In this document: one piece after another, positions 35,194 to 43,127 of the stretch
Layout of the letters: each line of letters starts with the position of its first letter
How positions within the stretch are numbered: the first letter of the stretch is position 1
Assembly: GCA_050516505.1 (NCBI GenBank)
Contig: CP191518.1
Coordinates: 744,001 to 808,000, forward strand
Source of the DNA: Scandinavium ludwigii_A
GTDB lineage: Bacteria; Pseudomonadota; Gammaproteobacteria; Enterobacterales; Enterobacteriaceae
DNA length: 64,000 nucleotides
Reading direction: 5' to 3'
Notes under the pieces: generated by a model
Databases searched by the model: none
Told to the model about the DNA's origin: nothing
The model's input: only the letters and a program-made list of their open reading frames with translations
Made by a program: the position numbers and the translations under genes

Positions 35194-36579
35194 ATGAAAA
35201 ATAGCATCCTTGCTGACGCACTATTCAATGCGGCGAAAAACAGTGAACCTGAAAGCGCTATTACAAGACTTGTTGTTTCAAGTGTCGGTGAACACCAAAA
35301 ACAAAACAAAAGAAAACTTCATGCGCAAGCAATGGCTTTGCCTGAATTATTTCGTATAAAGAATGAGTATTCGGAAATAATAAATGATCCCTTAACCTCT
35401 AATGAGAAAAAGAAGGAGGTTTCAGAACTCATAAAGTCTTTGAACTATGAGATCAGAAATAGAACGAAGGATACTCCGGTAATAGGCCAGAAAAAACCCC
35501 GCTCGGCAATTAAGGAGGATAGAAGAGCCACAAGAGACAATTATAGGAAATCAATTCAAGTCCGTTCATTCAAGAAAACTATACCGCCTGATTTGTTTAC
35601 TATTAGCAATAAAGATCGCAATTTTTTGCCGCTCAATGAAAAAACTTTAGAGCGTGAAAGGTTACGAAAAGAATTAATTGCTAAGGAAGCGCAAATAGAG
35701 TTGGAAAGAATGGCTCTGCTTTCAAAAGTTTCGCATTCTAAAATAAAAACAGCAGAAATACCTAATACGACAAAGATTTCCATTCCGAAGAATGCTATAA
35801 AGCCAGAAGTTCCTCAAGTTATTGACGGCAAGGGTACAGATTTTTATTTTAACAGCGAATTGTATACTCAATTGATAAGGACTATGCCTGTCTCGCAAGC
35901 ATACAAAATCGCTAAAAGCCGCGAGTTATCATCGCAGTATCGTGACAGCAAGGTAAAATCAGGGGAGTATACTTATTTCAATACTCTTACTTATTTAATT
36001 TTACTTCGAAGTAAACTTCATGAGGAAGCTCAGCAAATAGCAAAAAACCAAGAACAATCCGAATCTTTCTTATACGATTTTATCGCAGTAGGTTATAAAA
36101 TTCGACTTCAAAATAAAAGTTTGATAGCTGGGAGGATCAAACGGCGTAATGTCACCACTCCTGTTCAAATGAGCGATTTGAAGCTCATTTCGAGTAATGT
36201 TCAACGCACATTGCAATTACGAAGAATTAGCGATCAACAAAATTTTCGTAGGAGAGTGGAGCGTAACTTTAATGGTCGGTGCGCGGTTACGGGCCAATCA
36301 ATCCAATCTTTACTCCAAGCCTGTCATCTGGAGGATTACAGCTTTTCATGCAACATGGATACGAGTAATGGCATTCTTCTAACCTCGGATTGTCATCGAA
36401 TGTTTGACAATGGTCAACTTGGAATAAATCCAGACACCCTAACTATACATTTTAATGTCGAATGTATTTATTCAAAAATGTTCGAAGGTAAAATTATTGG
36501 TGATCATTCGGTATCACTCGATAAAAATAAACTCAGAAAAAAATGGGAGCTATTCTTGAATACGAAGAAAACGGTTTGA
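35194..36579 (+). CDS. HNH endonuclease-domain protein with unrecognised N-terminal region
   Basis: 461 residues from ATG 35194 (MKNSILADAL), with AAGG nine bases upstream; ATG 35188 is in frame but too close to it. The C-terminal ~110 residues form an HNH domain: FRRRVERNFNGRCAVTG, then QACHLEDYS (His378), SNGILLTSDCHRMFDNGQLGI (Asn392, His401). That fits metal-dependent DNA nickases/nucleases of the HNH_2 type. Residues 1-350 are highly charged with helical, coiled-coil-like stretches (KEKKKEVSELIKSL; LERERLRKELIAKEAQIELERM) and I recognise no domain. Codon use is AT-rich and unlike the backbone, so it was acquired separately. Anti-phage or inter-element competition is a guess from island position. 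Confidence 0.75.
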   Translation: MKNSILADALFNAAKNSEPESAITRLVVSSVGEHQKQNKRKLHAQAMALPELFRIKNEYSEIINDPLTSNEKKKEVSELIKSLNYEIRNRTKDTPVIGQKKPRSAIKEDRRATRDNYRKSIQVRSFKKTIPPDLFTISNKDRNFLPLNEKTLERERLRKELIAKEAQIELERMALLSKVSHSKIKTAEIPNTTKISIPKNAIKPEVPQVIDGKGTDFYFNSELYTQLIRTMPVSQAYKIAKSRELSSQYRDSKVKSGEYTYFNTLTYLILLRSKLHEEAQQIAKNQEQSESFLYDFIAVGYKIRLQNKSLIAGRIKRRNVTTPVQMSDLKLISSNVQRTLQLRRISDQQNFRRRVERNFNGRCAVTGQSIQSLLQACHLEDYSFSCNMDTSNGILLTSDCHRMFDNGQLGINPDTLTIHFNVECIYSKMFEGKIIGDHSVSLDKNKLRKKWELFLNTKKTV

Positions 36580-36594
36580 TTAAACTGCTATGTT

Positions 36595-37035
36595 TTAGAG
36601 AGTGTATGACATAGTCCAGAAAGCAAGCCCAATTATCATGACGATCCCTATTATGTAAACTGCGTTAATCTTATTTTTAGTTGCCTGAGTGTAGCCTTTT
36701 CCCTTTCCTACATTAACATGACACCAATCATTGAAAGCCTGGTGATGCTTTAGCTGTGTCTCTGAGGCCGCTCTGGTGAGTTGACCGTTACGGGGTTTGT
36801 ATAGCAATACCATGTCTTCCACGATCACCGTGGCATCTGGCGGGAAGTCTTGCGGAATGTCCTTAACCTTTTCAGGGTAGAGTTTGCGGAAATCTTCTGC
36901 TAATAGTTTCCGTTCTCCGTAGGCGTAGATTTCGTTCTGGCCCCCATACTTTAGCTCTATGTCGCTGAATCCACGGCGTACCATGTCATCAAGTTTTGGG
37001 GCTATTTTCTCGTATGTCTTCGTGAGCGTGGTCAA
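36595..37035 (-). CDS. Hypothetical tail-anchored protein
   Basis: 146 residues, not recognised. Residues 1-120 are soluble and charged (KLDDMVRRGFSDIELKYGGQNEIYAYGERKLLAEDFRKLYPEKV), and the last ~22 form one TM helix (INAVYIIGIVMIIGLAFW), so it is probably anchored by its C-terminus. It converges with the HNH gene, 15 bp away, and lies 45 bp downstream of the lipoprotein gene in the same direction. Confidence 0.65.
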   Translation of the reverse strand: MTTLTKTYEKIAPKLDDMVRRGFSDIELKYGGQNEIYAYGERKLLAEDFRKLYPEKVKDIPQDFPPDATVIVEDMVLLYKPRNGQLTRAASETQLKHHQAFNDWCHVNVGKGKGYTQATKNKINAVYIIGIVMIIGLAFWTMSYTL

Positions 37036-37080
37036 AAGTTATCATCCTTCTAAAGTAAAAAGGGGCTTTCGCCCCAAATG

Positions 37081-37401
37081 TTACTTTTTCAAATCACCAG
37101 TGCATTGATACTCTGTGGTGACGGTTGTCATCGTGCAGCCAGATGATGACATTTGAGAGCAAACGGAGGTGGAACCACCGAATGCTTCCGCACCTGAATA
37201 GCCCCATGCTGAACAACGCGCAGTTGCTGCTGTAACTCCCTGTTGTGGATCAACAACAGGTTGTTCAAACATACCGTATGTGTAGCTCATACGCACCGTA
37301 CCATCAGCTTTACTGCCACCAGTAGGAACCAGCTGCTTTTTGGTTGCACATCCTGAAAGGATCAGAGTTGCAGCCAGTAACGCAAATAAACTTTTACGCA
37401 T
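37081..37401 (-). CDS. YecR-like lipoprotein
   Basis: 106 residues from ATG 37401 (GGGA upstream). A type II signal peptide ends in the lipobox LSGC (Cys18). The mature part begins ATKKQ and contains GGSKADGTVRMSYTYGMFEQP and paired cysteines toward the C-terminus, which matches the YecR-like family. YecR in E. coli belongs to the flagellar regulon but has no known function. Being carried on a mobile element suggests a cell-surface cargo role. Confidence 0.75.
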   Translation of the reverse strand: MRKSLFALLAATLILSGCATKKQLVPTGGSKADGTVRMSYTYGMFEQPVVDPQQGVTAATARCSAWGYSGAEAFGGSTSVCSQMSSSGCTMTTVTTEYQCTGDLKK

Positions 37402-37739
37402 GTAAATCATCCCAGTTAATAACGATTGATTGTTGTATTTGAAGGCGTTTAGAATCTTAAAACATTATTTCTGTAAGATTAAGCGTATTCTGATTGAAAC
37501 GGTATGAACTTCTCAAAGCCGTCACCACAACAGCAAAAGATTAGGAAGTGATGAGTAAAAAAGAAGGGAGATACCGCTTCCGACGATGGGGAAATTGATG
37601 CTCTACGCTATTGCTTCAGCTATTAAGCTCGAATTTTGTGACGTCCCCAGTTCCAGCGCCAGCCATCCCCAAATATCAAGGGCTGGTGGTGGGATAGCAG
37701 GACTTACAAGGCCCAGGAAACGAATCTGTTAAGGGATGT
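37402..37739. other. Gene-free stretch
   Basis: About 340 bp between the lipoprotein promoter and the 3' end of the serine recombinase. I see no gene, and no hairpin followed by a T-run. Confidence 0.4.
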
Positions 37740-38351
37740 TTACGCCGCCACCACTTTGTTAATAGTGGTTCTTGCTGCACCTGTGAGGCGATGGATCTCG
37801 CTTTTTGTCTTACCCGCATCATGCAATGCGCGGATCTGTTCGTGTAGCTTGTTGTTCACTGGTCGGCCTTTGTAGGCTCCCTCTGCTTTCGCTTTACTGA
37901 TTCCCTCAGCCTGACGGCGGCGGCGGTCTGTGTAGTCTTTACGGGCGATTGCTGCCAGCATTTCTAACATCATACCGTTGATAGCTTTCATCATGGATTG
38001 CATAAACTCACCCTGTGCTGCTAATACTGCGTGACTGGTAGGCAGGTCGAGAGCCACCACTCGCAAACCTTTACTATCGATTTGGGTTTTCAGCGTTTCC
38101 CAGTCCTCAGCATTAAGTCGGCTCAGGCGATCTACTTGTTCCACTAACAGAATGTCACCAGGCGCGGCTATGTCTATCAGGCGCATAAGCTCCGGGCGCT
38201 GTAAACTGGCTCCGCTCACGTTCTCAGTGAAGTAGGTGACATGACCCAAATCATGAGCGGCGGCGAACTCTGCCAATGCTGCTTTGGCTCGTGTAGCGTC
38301 CTGTTCTTTAGTGGAGGCGCGAAGATAGGCATAAACTCGGCTGGTGGTCAT
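37740..38351 (-). CDS. Serine recombinase (resolvase/invertase family)
   Basis: 203 residues. The resolvase domain begins RVYAYLRASTKEQDATRAK with nucleophile Ser13; GDILLVEQVDRLSRLNAEDWETL has the conserved Arg residues. The E-helix region is EMLAAIARKDYTDRRRRQAEGI, and a C-terminal HTH (GKTKSEIHRLTGAARTTINKVV) binds DNA. The length fits small resolvases that act at a local res site. Its target may be the repeat-rich region upstream (38396-38430: GTAGCGTTTAA ... TTTAAGCTAC). It could resolve replicated multimers of the island. Confidence 0.88.
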   Translation of the reverse strand: MTTSRVYAYLRASTKEQDATRAKAALAEFAAAHDLGHVTYFTENVSGASLQRPELMRLIDIAAPGDILLVEQVDRLSRLNAEDWETLKTQIDSKGLRVVALDLPTSHAVLAAQGEFMQSMMKAINGMMLEMLAAIARKDYTDRRRRQAEGISKAKAEGAYKGRPVNNKLHEQIRALHDAGKTKSEIHRLTGAARTTINKVVAA

Positions 38352-38529
38352 CAGGGTGGCCCTTGTGTAGTGTTTGGGTTGTAGTATAATTGCATGTAGC
38401 GTTTAAGTAGTAAAGCGCTATTTAAGCTACGCCCTTTAGGCCACATTTATTACGTAGTGTTAATGTATACTCAAATGCTACGCTTGTGTGATGGCGTGAG
38501 GATTCACGCCATTAAGAGATAGAAGGGGA

Positions 38530-38844
38530 TTACTCTTCAAAAAACTGTTGAACAGCCCAGCCACCGTGACCACCTGGAGTGATGAAGGAAACAAAACCCT
38601 TTTCGTCTACGTTCTGAATCTCAACTGTCATCGATTCTTTTAGGAGACGGCATTTACCGGAAGTAATGAGACCAATCATACCTTGCTGGTCTTTGTCCTG
38701 AATGTTACTGATCATCTCGTAAAAATCGGTCAGCTTCTTACAGTTAAATGTTCCTTCTTTTAGGGTGGCTCTATCCCCGTGGCTCAACGCGTAAGCGTTA
38801 GTCGCCGTCACAATCAATACTGCCGCCATAAGAATCTTTTTCAT
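38530..38844 (-). CDS. Small secreted hypothetical protein
   Basis: 104 residues from ATG 38844, with CAGGA just upstream. A signal peptide (MKKILMAAVLIVTATNAYA/LSHGD) precedes a short mature domain with two cysteines (FNCKKL and SGKCRLL) that could pair in the periplasm. The sequence SHGDRATLKEGTFNCKK is an SH3-like opening often seen in small exported proteins, but I do not recognise a family. An in-frame ATG at 38889 would spoil the signal peptide. Confidence 0.6.
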   Translation of the reverse strand: MKKILMAAVLIVTATNAYALSHGDRATLKEGTFNCKKLTDFYEMISNIQDKDQQGMIGLITSGKCRLLKESMTVEIQNVDEKGFVSFITPGGHGGWAVQQFFEE

Positions 38845-38951
38845 AATGTCCTGGTTTGTGTTCTGTGGAAGGAGCAAATCATACAACATTAGTTCGAAAT
38901 GTCACGATTAGAGCGTGGCTGATTAGAGGTCTAAACTTGCATCTTTAGCAG

Positions 38952-39413
38952 ATGCAAAAGAATCTAAGAGCCTTGTTTGGACAAAGAATTAAACAGCTTC
39001 GCATTGCTTCTGGTCTTAGCCAGGAAGCATTTGCTGATCGCTGTGGGTTCGCTCGTAGCTACATGAGCAGGATTGAACGAGGGACGTCCAATGCCTCACT
39101 TGACGCTATTGAAACACTGGCTCGTGCGCTTGGGGTTGAAGCATGGCAACTCTTTGCATCCAATCAAACTGAAAATACAGAGATTGTGATTGTTCCGTAT
39201 GCGAAGGACGGTTCTTGTTTCAATCCCGGGCTTGCGAGTAATCGGGATCGGTCTTATGTCGTTGGTGAGGCTGATAACCTAAAGAGGTTTCGTGTATTCG
39301 AGGAGGCTTTGGACTATCTGCGTAAGATGGAGACTGCGAAATGGAAGCGACCAAATGCAAACGGCAACTGGGGGATAGTTTCTGCGGTTCGCTGGGACTC
39401 TCTCGAAAAGTAA
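38952..39413 (+). CDS. Xre-family transcriptional regulator
   Basis: 153 residues. A Cro/C1-type HTH occupies residues ~10-65 (IKQLRIASGLSQEAFADRCGFARSYMSRIERGTSNASLDAIETLARALGV). The C-terminal half is a small domain with VVGEADNLKRFRVFEEALDYLRKM. The HTH is close to controller (C) proteins of restriction-modification systems and to small-satellite regulators. It is divergent from the secreted-protein gene and converges with the next gene. Confidence 0.82.
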   Translation: MQKNLRALFGQRIKQLRIASGLSQEAFADRCGFARSYMSRIERGTSNASLDAIETLARALGVEAWQLFASNQTENTEIVIVPYAKDGSCFNPGLASNRDRSYVVGEADNLKRFRVFEEALDYLRKMETAKWKRPNANGNWGIVSAVRWDSLEK

Positions 39414-39417
39414 AACG

Positions 39418-39804
39418 CTAAACAAAGGTGTAAACGATGGCGTGATCTTCCAGCTTCCACGGAAAGCGTGAGTTAACTACAAAGTGATTCCACTGGTACG
39501 AGATTAGCTCCGGGTCAACCGTCTGGCGCGGCTCTTTAATGTCTACCACGCTACGCCCGTCACGGTACGCTTCCCACTCAAGCCGATGAATGTAGTATCC
39601 CGGCAACCATTCAATGATTGGCGTGTTAGGAATGATGCGAGGGAAATGGTCTGCGATGTTCTCAGCGCTCCGCTCCTCTGCTTTAAGCTGATGCTCCTGC
39701 TGGATAGCTTCCCCTGCAAGCTGGCGCTCAACTTCGGCTAACCGATGAGCTTTGCGTCCGTTCTGGAAAAAGTCTTCGTATTCTGCGTTTCTGCGTCGTG
39801 CCAC
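39418..39804 (-). CDS. Hypothetical island protein
   Basis: 128 residues from a GTG at 39804 that has a perfect AGGAGG 7 bases upstream; the frame is open 38 codons further without a comparable site. It starts ARRRNAEYEDFFQNGRKAHRLAEVERQLAGEAIQQEHQLKAEE (charged helix) and ends with a Trp/Tyr-rich part (IEWLPGYYIHRLEWEAYRDGRSVVDIKEPRQ). I do not recognise the family. It lies downstream of the origin-like repeats. Confidence 0.5.
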   Translation of the reverse strand: MARRRNAEYEDFFQNGRKAHRLAEVERQLAGEAIQQEHQLKAEERSAENIADHFPRIIPNTPIIEWLPGYYIHRLEWEAYRDGRSVVDIKEPRQTVDPELISYQWNHFVVNSRFPWKLEDHAIVYTFV

Positions 39805-40111
39805 GTAATGGCCTCCTGAATAAAGGTGATTTATTTTGATGCCCTGGCGGTACGCTGGCACTCGCTGGGCGGGAATTTGTGCGGCTGGCATCGCCGCCCG
39901 GATGGGGCGCGCGTACAAACTCGCTGTATGAGTGATTTAAAGTTTTGCTTTTGAGAACTTGTTCAGCAGATCGCTACACCATGACGAACGTCACGGCGAG
40001 TGGCTGAAAAGGGGTGGCGTGTACAGGTACATACCTTGCGGGAAACTCTGTCTCCTCTCCCCGTTATAAAAACGGTGAGGTCGTAAAAGATCTAAGAATA
40101 CTTATTAACTT

Positions 40112-40230
40112 GTGATGCACGTCCTGCACATCATGGAGGAAATCTAATGTTGGCGCGGTCTGTAGCCGTGCACCACCCCCGTGCATTATCCTTTGAAAGG
40201 TGATGCACACTGGCGGAGGTGGTGCACACC
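40112..40230. repeat. Iteron-like array, candidate origin of the island
   Basis: Five copies of a GGTGRTGCAC-type motif on both strands: GTGATGCACG at 40112-40121 (+), GGTGGTGCACG at 40167-40177 (-), GGATAATGCACG at 40180-40191 (-), GGTGATGCACAC at 40199-40210 (+), GGTGGTGCACACC at 40218-40230 (+), plus a weaker TGATGTGCA at 40125-40133 (-). It directly follows the stop of the ATPase gene. P4-type satellites also have short iterons for their replication protein near its gene. The rest of the gap (39805-40111) has no gene. Confidence 0.6.
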
Positions 40231-40237
40231 CTCAGCG

Positions 40238-41461
40238 TTAATAGGCTGGCTTGGTTAACGTCGCAAGATACCAGGTGCGGATTTCATCCGGGAGTTTGCC
40301 GCCGTTCACTGGCGCTCGATACCAGATAACTTTCTGTCCTGCTGGAGTGCGGGTTCGGTTGCTGGTGTAGCCGTTTGCCTTTAGCCACTCGGCGGCGCTG
40401 CCGTTATCCCTGAACGTGGGGCAAGCTGCCCGGAAAGCGTCGAACTCAAACGCGAGATTCTCCTCCGTGAAGATCTCCGCTTCCTGCTGCTCCTGCGTCA
40501 CACTTGCCAGTTTCAAACGCTCCAATGCGGCGCTGAACGGTGGGCGATACGGAGTGAACTCTGACAAGGGGTAAGCCATTAGCCAGGCGTGTACGGCTTC
40601 CAGACCGCCAACGGCGAGCCACTCCGCAAGGCAGGTGATAAACTCGGCTGTCTCTTCCCTGCTTACTTTGTGGCGAACGTAGTGTGTGCAGTAGTGACGG
40701 CGGTCATTGGCTTCTACTTCTATCGGGCTTTCGCTGTTACTGAATGTGAAAAACCGGGTGAATGTTGGCACTTTGCAGGGCTGCGCAAATTTGCGGTTAA
40801 TCTCGATAACCGGTTCTGTCTGAATACTCTTAAGACGGTCTGCCATACTACGGGAGGCTGGCGGCGGGTCATCAAACAGGATCAAGATTGTACGGGCCAT
40901 CGCGTCATTGTGGACGCTGGTTAGGGTGCTGTAGTTTGAGTAAAGCGTTGTCTGGTTCATCAGGAGCGGTGACAGGATTTGATTGAACAAAAAGCCTTTA
41001 CCCGTTCCGGTGTCGCTCGGAATGACGATGTGCCAGCTTGGGCGCTGTTCCGGGTGTTGAAACATGTGCGCCATGTATGCGCTCACTGTGTCGCGGTCTG
41101 TGTGGTCTGGGAAGAGCCTCGCCAGATACTCGTGCCATAGGGTGAGATCTGCCGCTGGGGGCTGGTGGTTCTGCCAGCGCCTGAACATGTTCAGGATTCC
41201 ATTCTGATCGATGCCGTTTGGCTTCGCCGGGGAGAACTCATGCCCCATGATGAAAGGTACTTCGACCAGAAGATCATCTAAGTAATGTTGCTGCCACCTT
41301 GCACCAGTAACAAGTTTGAATAACCTGCGGAGAATGTCCGTACCATGATCGGTGTTAGTGGGGGTGTGGTGGAGGAGGATTTTACCCTGGGCGCTGATAA
41401 ATGCGTATTTTTCTGCTTTTAAATAGTCAATCAGTAGTCTTATTTGTTGCTTTTCTGTCAT
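40238..41461 (-). CDS. SF3-helicase-like replication ATPase
   Basis: 407 residues. Walker A is VIPSDTGTGKGFLFNQ (residues 147-161), Walker B ILILFDDPP (192-200), followed by FFTFSNSESPIEVEANDRRHY, matching the sensor-1 Asn and arginine-finger region of superfamily 3 / DUF5906-type phage and satellite helicases. The N-terminal ~100 residues lack a primase zinc ribbon or catalytic motifs, so it is a helicase without a fused primase; a C-terminal winged-helix-like tail (FRDNGSAAEWLKANGYTSNRTRT) may bind DNA. It is last in a leftward operon and adjoins the iteron array, so a role in replicating the excised element is likely. Confidence 0.78.
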   Translation of the reverse strand: MTEKQQIRLLIDYLKAEKYAFISAQGKILLHHTPTNTDHGTDILRRLFKLVTGARWQQHYLDDLLVEVPFIMGHEFSPAKPNGIDQNGILNMFRRWQNHQPPAADLTLWHEYLARLFPDHTDRDTVSAYMAHMFQHPEQRPSWHIVIPSDTGTGKGFLFNQILSPLLMNQTTLYSNYSTLTSVHNDAMARTILILFDDPPPASRSMADRLKSIQTEPVIEINRKFAQPCKVPTFTRFFTFSNSESPIEVEANDRRHYCTHYVRHKVSREETAEFITCLAEWLAVGGLEAVHAWLMAYPLSEFTPYRPPFSAALERLKLASVTQEQQEAEIFTEENLAFEFDAFRAACPTFRDNGSAAEWLKANGYTSNRTRTPAGQKVIWYRAPVNGGKLPDEIRTWYLATLTKPAY

Positions 41462-41579
41462 CCGTGCCCTCGTTCATAGCATTTCGTAAAGTTTTTATAA
41501 TGAATGTAGGGCGGCTGTCCTCGCCCTTGTTTGCATCAATCCAGTTGAGCACATCGCGTGCAATAATGAGTTTCAACAT
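41427..41579 (-). CDS. Very small protein (50 aa) in the replication operon
   Basis: A frame of 50 codons from ATG 41579 to TGA at 41427-41429 (begins MLKLIIARDVLNWIDANKGE). Its ATG overlaps the TAA of the 67-residue gene (TAATG), and its 3' end overlaps the ATPase start by 35 bp. Such overlaps on both sides support real, coupled translation. No family recognised. Confidence 0.55.
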   Translation of the reverse strand: MLKLIIARDVLNWIDANKGEDSRPTFIIKTLRNAMNEGTDDRKATNKTTD

Positions 41580-41782
41580 TATTTCTCATCCTTAGTTTTG
41601 AAGATGTAACCCTCTGATAAGAGCCACTGATAGAACTCGCCAATAGTGAGGCGGTCTACTTTCTTGCTGAAAAGTTCTTTTCGGGTTTCGAGTTTAATCT
41701 CGGTTTTCGTTATTTCATCCTGTCGCTGATAGTTCCAATAGCTTTTTAACCATGCCAGCGATTTTTCTGCTTCTGTATTCAT
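41579..41782 (-). CDS. Small hypothetical protein (67 aa) in the replication operon
   Basis: 67 residues, charged and helical (MNTEAEKSLAWLKSYWNYQ... ending GYIFKTKDEK). Its ATG overlaps the stop of the upstream endonuclease-like gene (ATGA, 41779-41782) and its stop overlaps the next start (TAATG). Function unknown. Confidence 0.6.
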   Translation of the reverse strand: MNTEAEKSLAWLKSYWNYQRQDEITKTEIKLETRKELFSKKVDRLTIGEFYQWLLSEGYIFKTKDEK

Positions 41783-42219
41783 CGGTAATACTCCAAATGG
41801 TTGATCTCATCGAATGGGATTGCGTAGTAGACAGCAAACTGCTTTAGCATCTGCCAGAACTCAGTTTCTTCTAAATAACCGTTGCGGCGTTCGTTCGCTG
41901 CGTCGTATAACTCATCGTACAGATCAACGTGATTTCCGAAATACACTTCCCATAAGAGCGGGGTGAAGTCTTCACGGTCGGCAATGCCCGATAAGATGCG
42001 ATTAAAATCGCCCTCAATAGAGTTTGTGCTCTTGTTCAGGATTAGGCGGCAATGTCGCTTGTCTGGGTCGTGGTCATGGTCAATCACCGGATTTGTCAGT
42101 GGTCGCCCTGTGATAAAGTCGATGCCGTTCTGTGCTGCGGTCATCATTTCGCGGTAGGCGCTGGAATGTCGCTGTGCCAGTTTGAGCGGGTTCCGCTTCT
42201 GTGCGTAGCTGTCAAACAT
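41779..42219 (-). CDS. Endonuclease VII-like protein
   Basis: 146 residues from ATG 42219 (MFDSYAQKRNPLKLAQ), which has GAGGTGGGA immediately upstream and starts seven bases after the previous stop; longer in-frame starts at 42237 and 42318 overlap the previous gene. The motif NPVIDHDHDPDKRHCRLILNKSTNSIEGDFNRIL is the core of recombination endonuclease VII-type His-Me nucleases (DHDH, then R-x-LL-x-N-x-x-x-G), but the flanking zinc CxxC pairs seem missing. It may process replication or recombination intermediates. Confidence 0.62.
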   Translation of the reverse strand: MFDSYAQKRNPLKLAQRHSSAYREMMTAAQNGIDFITGRPLTNPVIDHDHDPDKRHCRLILNKSTNSIEGDFNRILSGIADREDFTPLLWEVYFGNHVDLYDELYDAANERRNGYLEETEFWQMLKQFAVYYAIPFDEINHLEYYR

Positions 42220-42226
42220 TCCCACC

Positions 42227-42691
42227 TCACTTCGCATTATCGGAAAGAGCTTCGCGGAGACGGCTTTCAAATGTACGCGCCTCAAGCTCTGCTGCGGCTT
42301 TTGCGGCTTCTTCTGCACGTTGGCGGCGTTCTTCTTCGGCTACGGCGTGAGCGTAGTATTCTTCTGCTTGAGCCGTCAGGGATGCCATAAGCTGGGCTTC
42401 TGCCTCTGTGGTGAGGGCAGTACGGTCAGCCTCGATTTCATCTTGCTTGCGGTTTAACACAATGCGAATTGCAGGTTCCCCGGCGTTATAGAACGGCTGG
42501 CGGTCATAGTCGGCTATGGTGTACCCGTCGAGGATAGCTTGTTGTAACGTGGTGAGGATCACGGGATGGAAGTCTGAAATGCTGAAAACATCCTTAAGAT
42601 GAGTTTCGATGAACTCAGATACATACTGATCACGCTGGGCCTTGAACTCGGTTTTCACTTCACGCATTAATGCGGCTGGTAGTTTAGTCAT
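42227..42691 (-). CDS. Coiled-coil hypothetical protein
   Basis: 154 residues. A globular part with FSISDFHPVILTTLQQAILDGYTIADYDRQPFYNAGEPAI is followed by a long Ala/Glu/Arg-rich coiled coil (residues ~85-145). AAGGA lies upstream of the ATG. It is four bases after the preceding gene and seven before the next. Function unknown. Confidence 0.62.
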   Translation of the reverse strand: MTKLPAALMREVKTEFKAQRDQYVSEFIETHLKDVFSISDFHPVILTTLQQAILDGYTIADYDRQPFYNAGEPAIRIVLNRKQDEIEADRTALTTEAEAQLMASLTAQAEEYYAHAVAEEERRQRAEEAAKAAAELEARTFESRLREALSDNAK

Positions 42692-42695
42692 GCTT

Positions 42696-43127
42696 CTATT
42701 TATCCTTGATTTCTAATAGTCGTTTGATGTTGATGCGGTTACAGCGTGGGCAATAAAACGGACTCTTCCCACCGACGAGGTAAGACGTTACGTAATACGT
42801 TTTGCCCTGGTAAAACTCCATGCCGATGTAGCAGGATTGCAACCATCTATTGATTTCGCGGTGATCGTTGCCATTGCTCCATTCGTTTACGAAGTCCTCG
42901 AAGGTGAAGCAGTGTTGCATCACTTCCTCAGCCCAATACATAAACGCTACTCGCTGCGGGGTGGTTGGCATCCCGTATTGGCGTAGCCTGTCGCAGTAAA
43001 CGTGAAATTCGAAGCGGGGAAGCCAATCGGCGATGGTTTTTAAGATCTGACTTTTCAAATGTATGAGTTTTCCTTTTGTTGGGGCATAGGAAAGCCTCCA
43101 GAAAGGAATGATCCAAACGTCCACCAC
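42696..43127 (-). CDS. Hypothetical protein with one CxxC knuckle
   Basis: 143 residues from a GTG at 43127 without a clear ribosome site; a TTG at 43058 (LKSQILKTIADWLPRFEF) with AAGGA upstream is an alternative and would give 120 residues. Notable segments are RVAFMYWAEEVMQHCFTFEDFVNEWSNGNDHREINRWLQ and a C-terminal SPFYCPRCNRINIKRLLEIKDK with one Cys-x2-Cys pair, perhaps half a zinc site. First gene of the leftward replication operon. Family not recognised. Confidence 0.55.
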   Translation of the reverse strand: MVDVWIIPFWRLSYAPTKGKLIHLKSQILKTIADWLPRFEFHVYCDRLRQYGMPTTPQRVAFMYWAEEVMQHCFTFEDFVNEWSNGNDHREINRWLQSCYIGMEFYQGKTYYVTSYLVGGKSPFYCPRCNRINIKRLLEIKDK

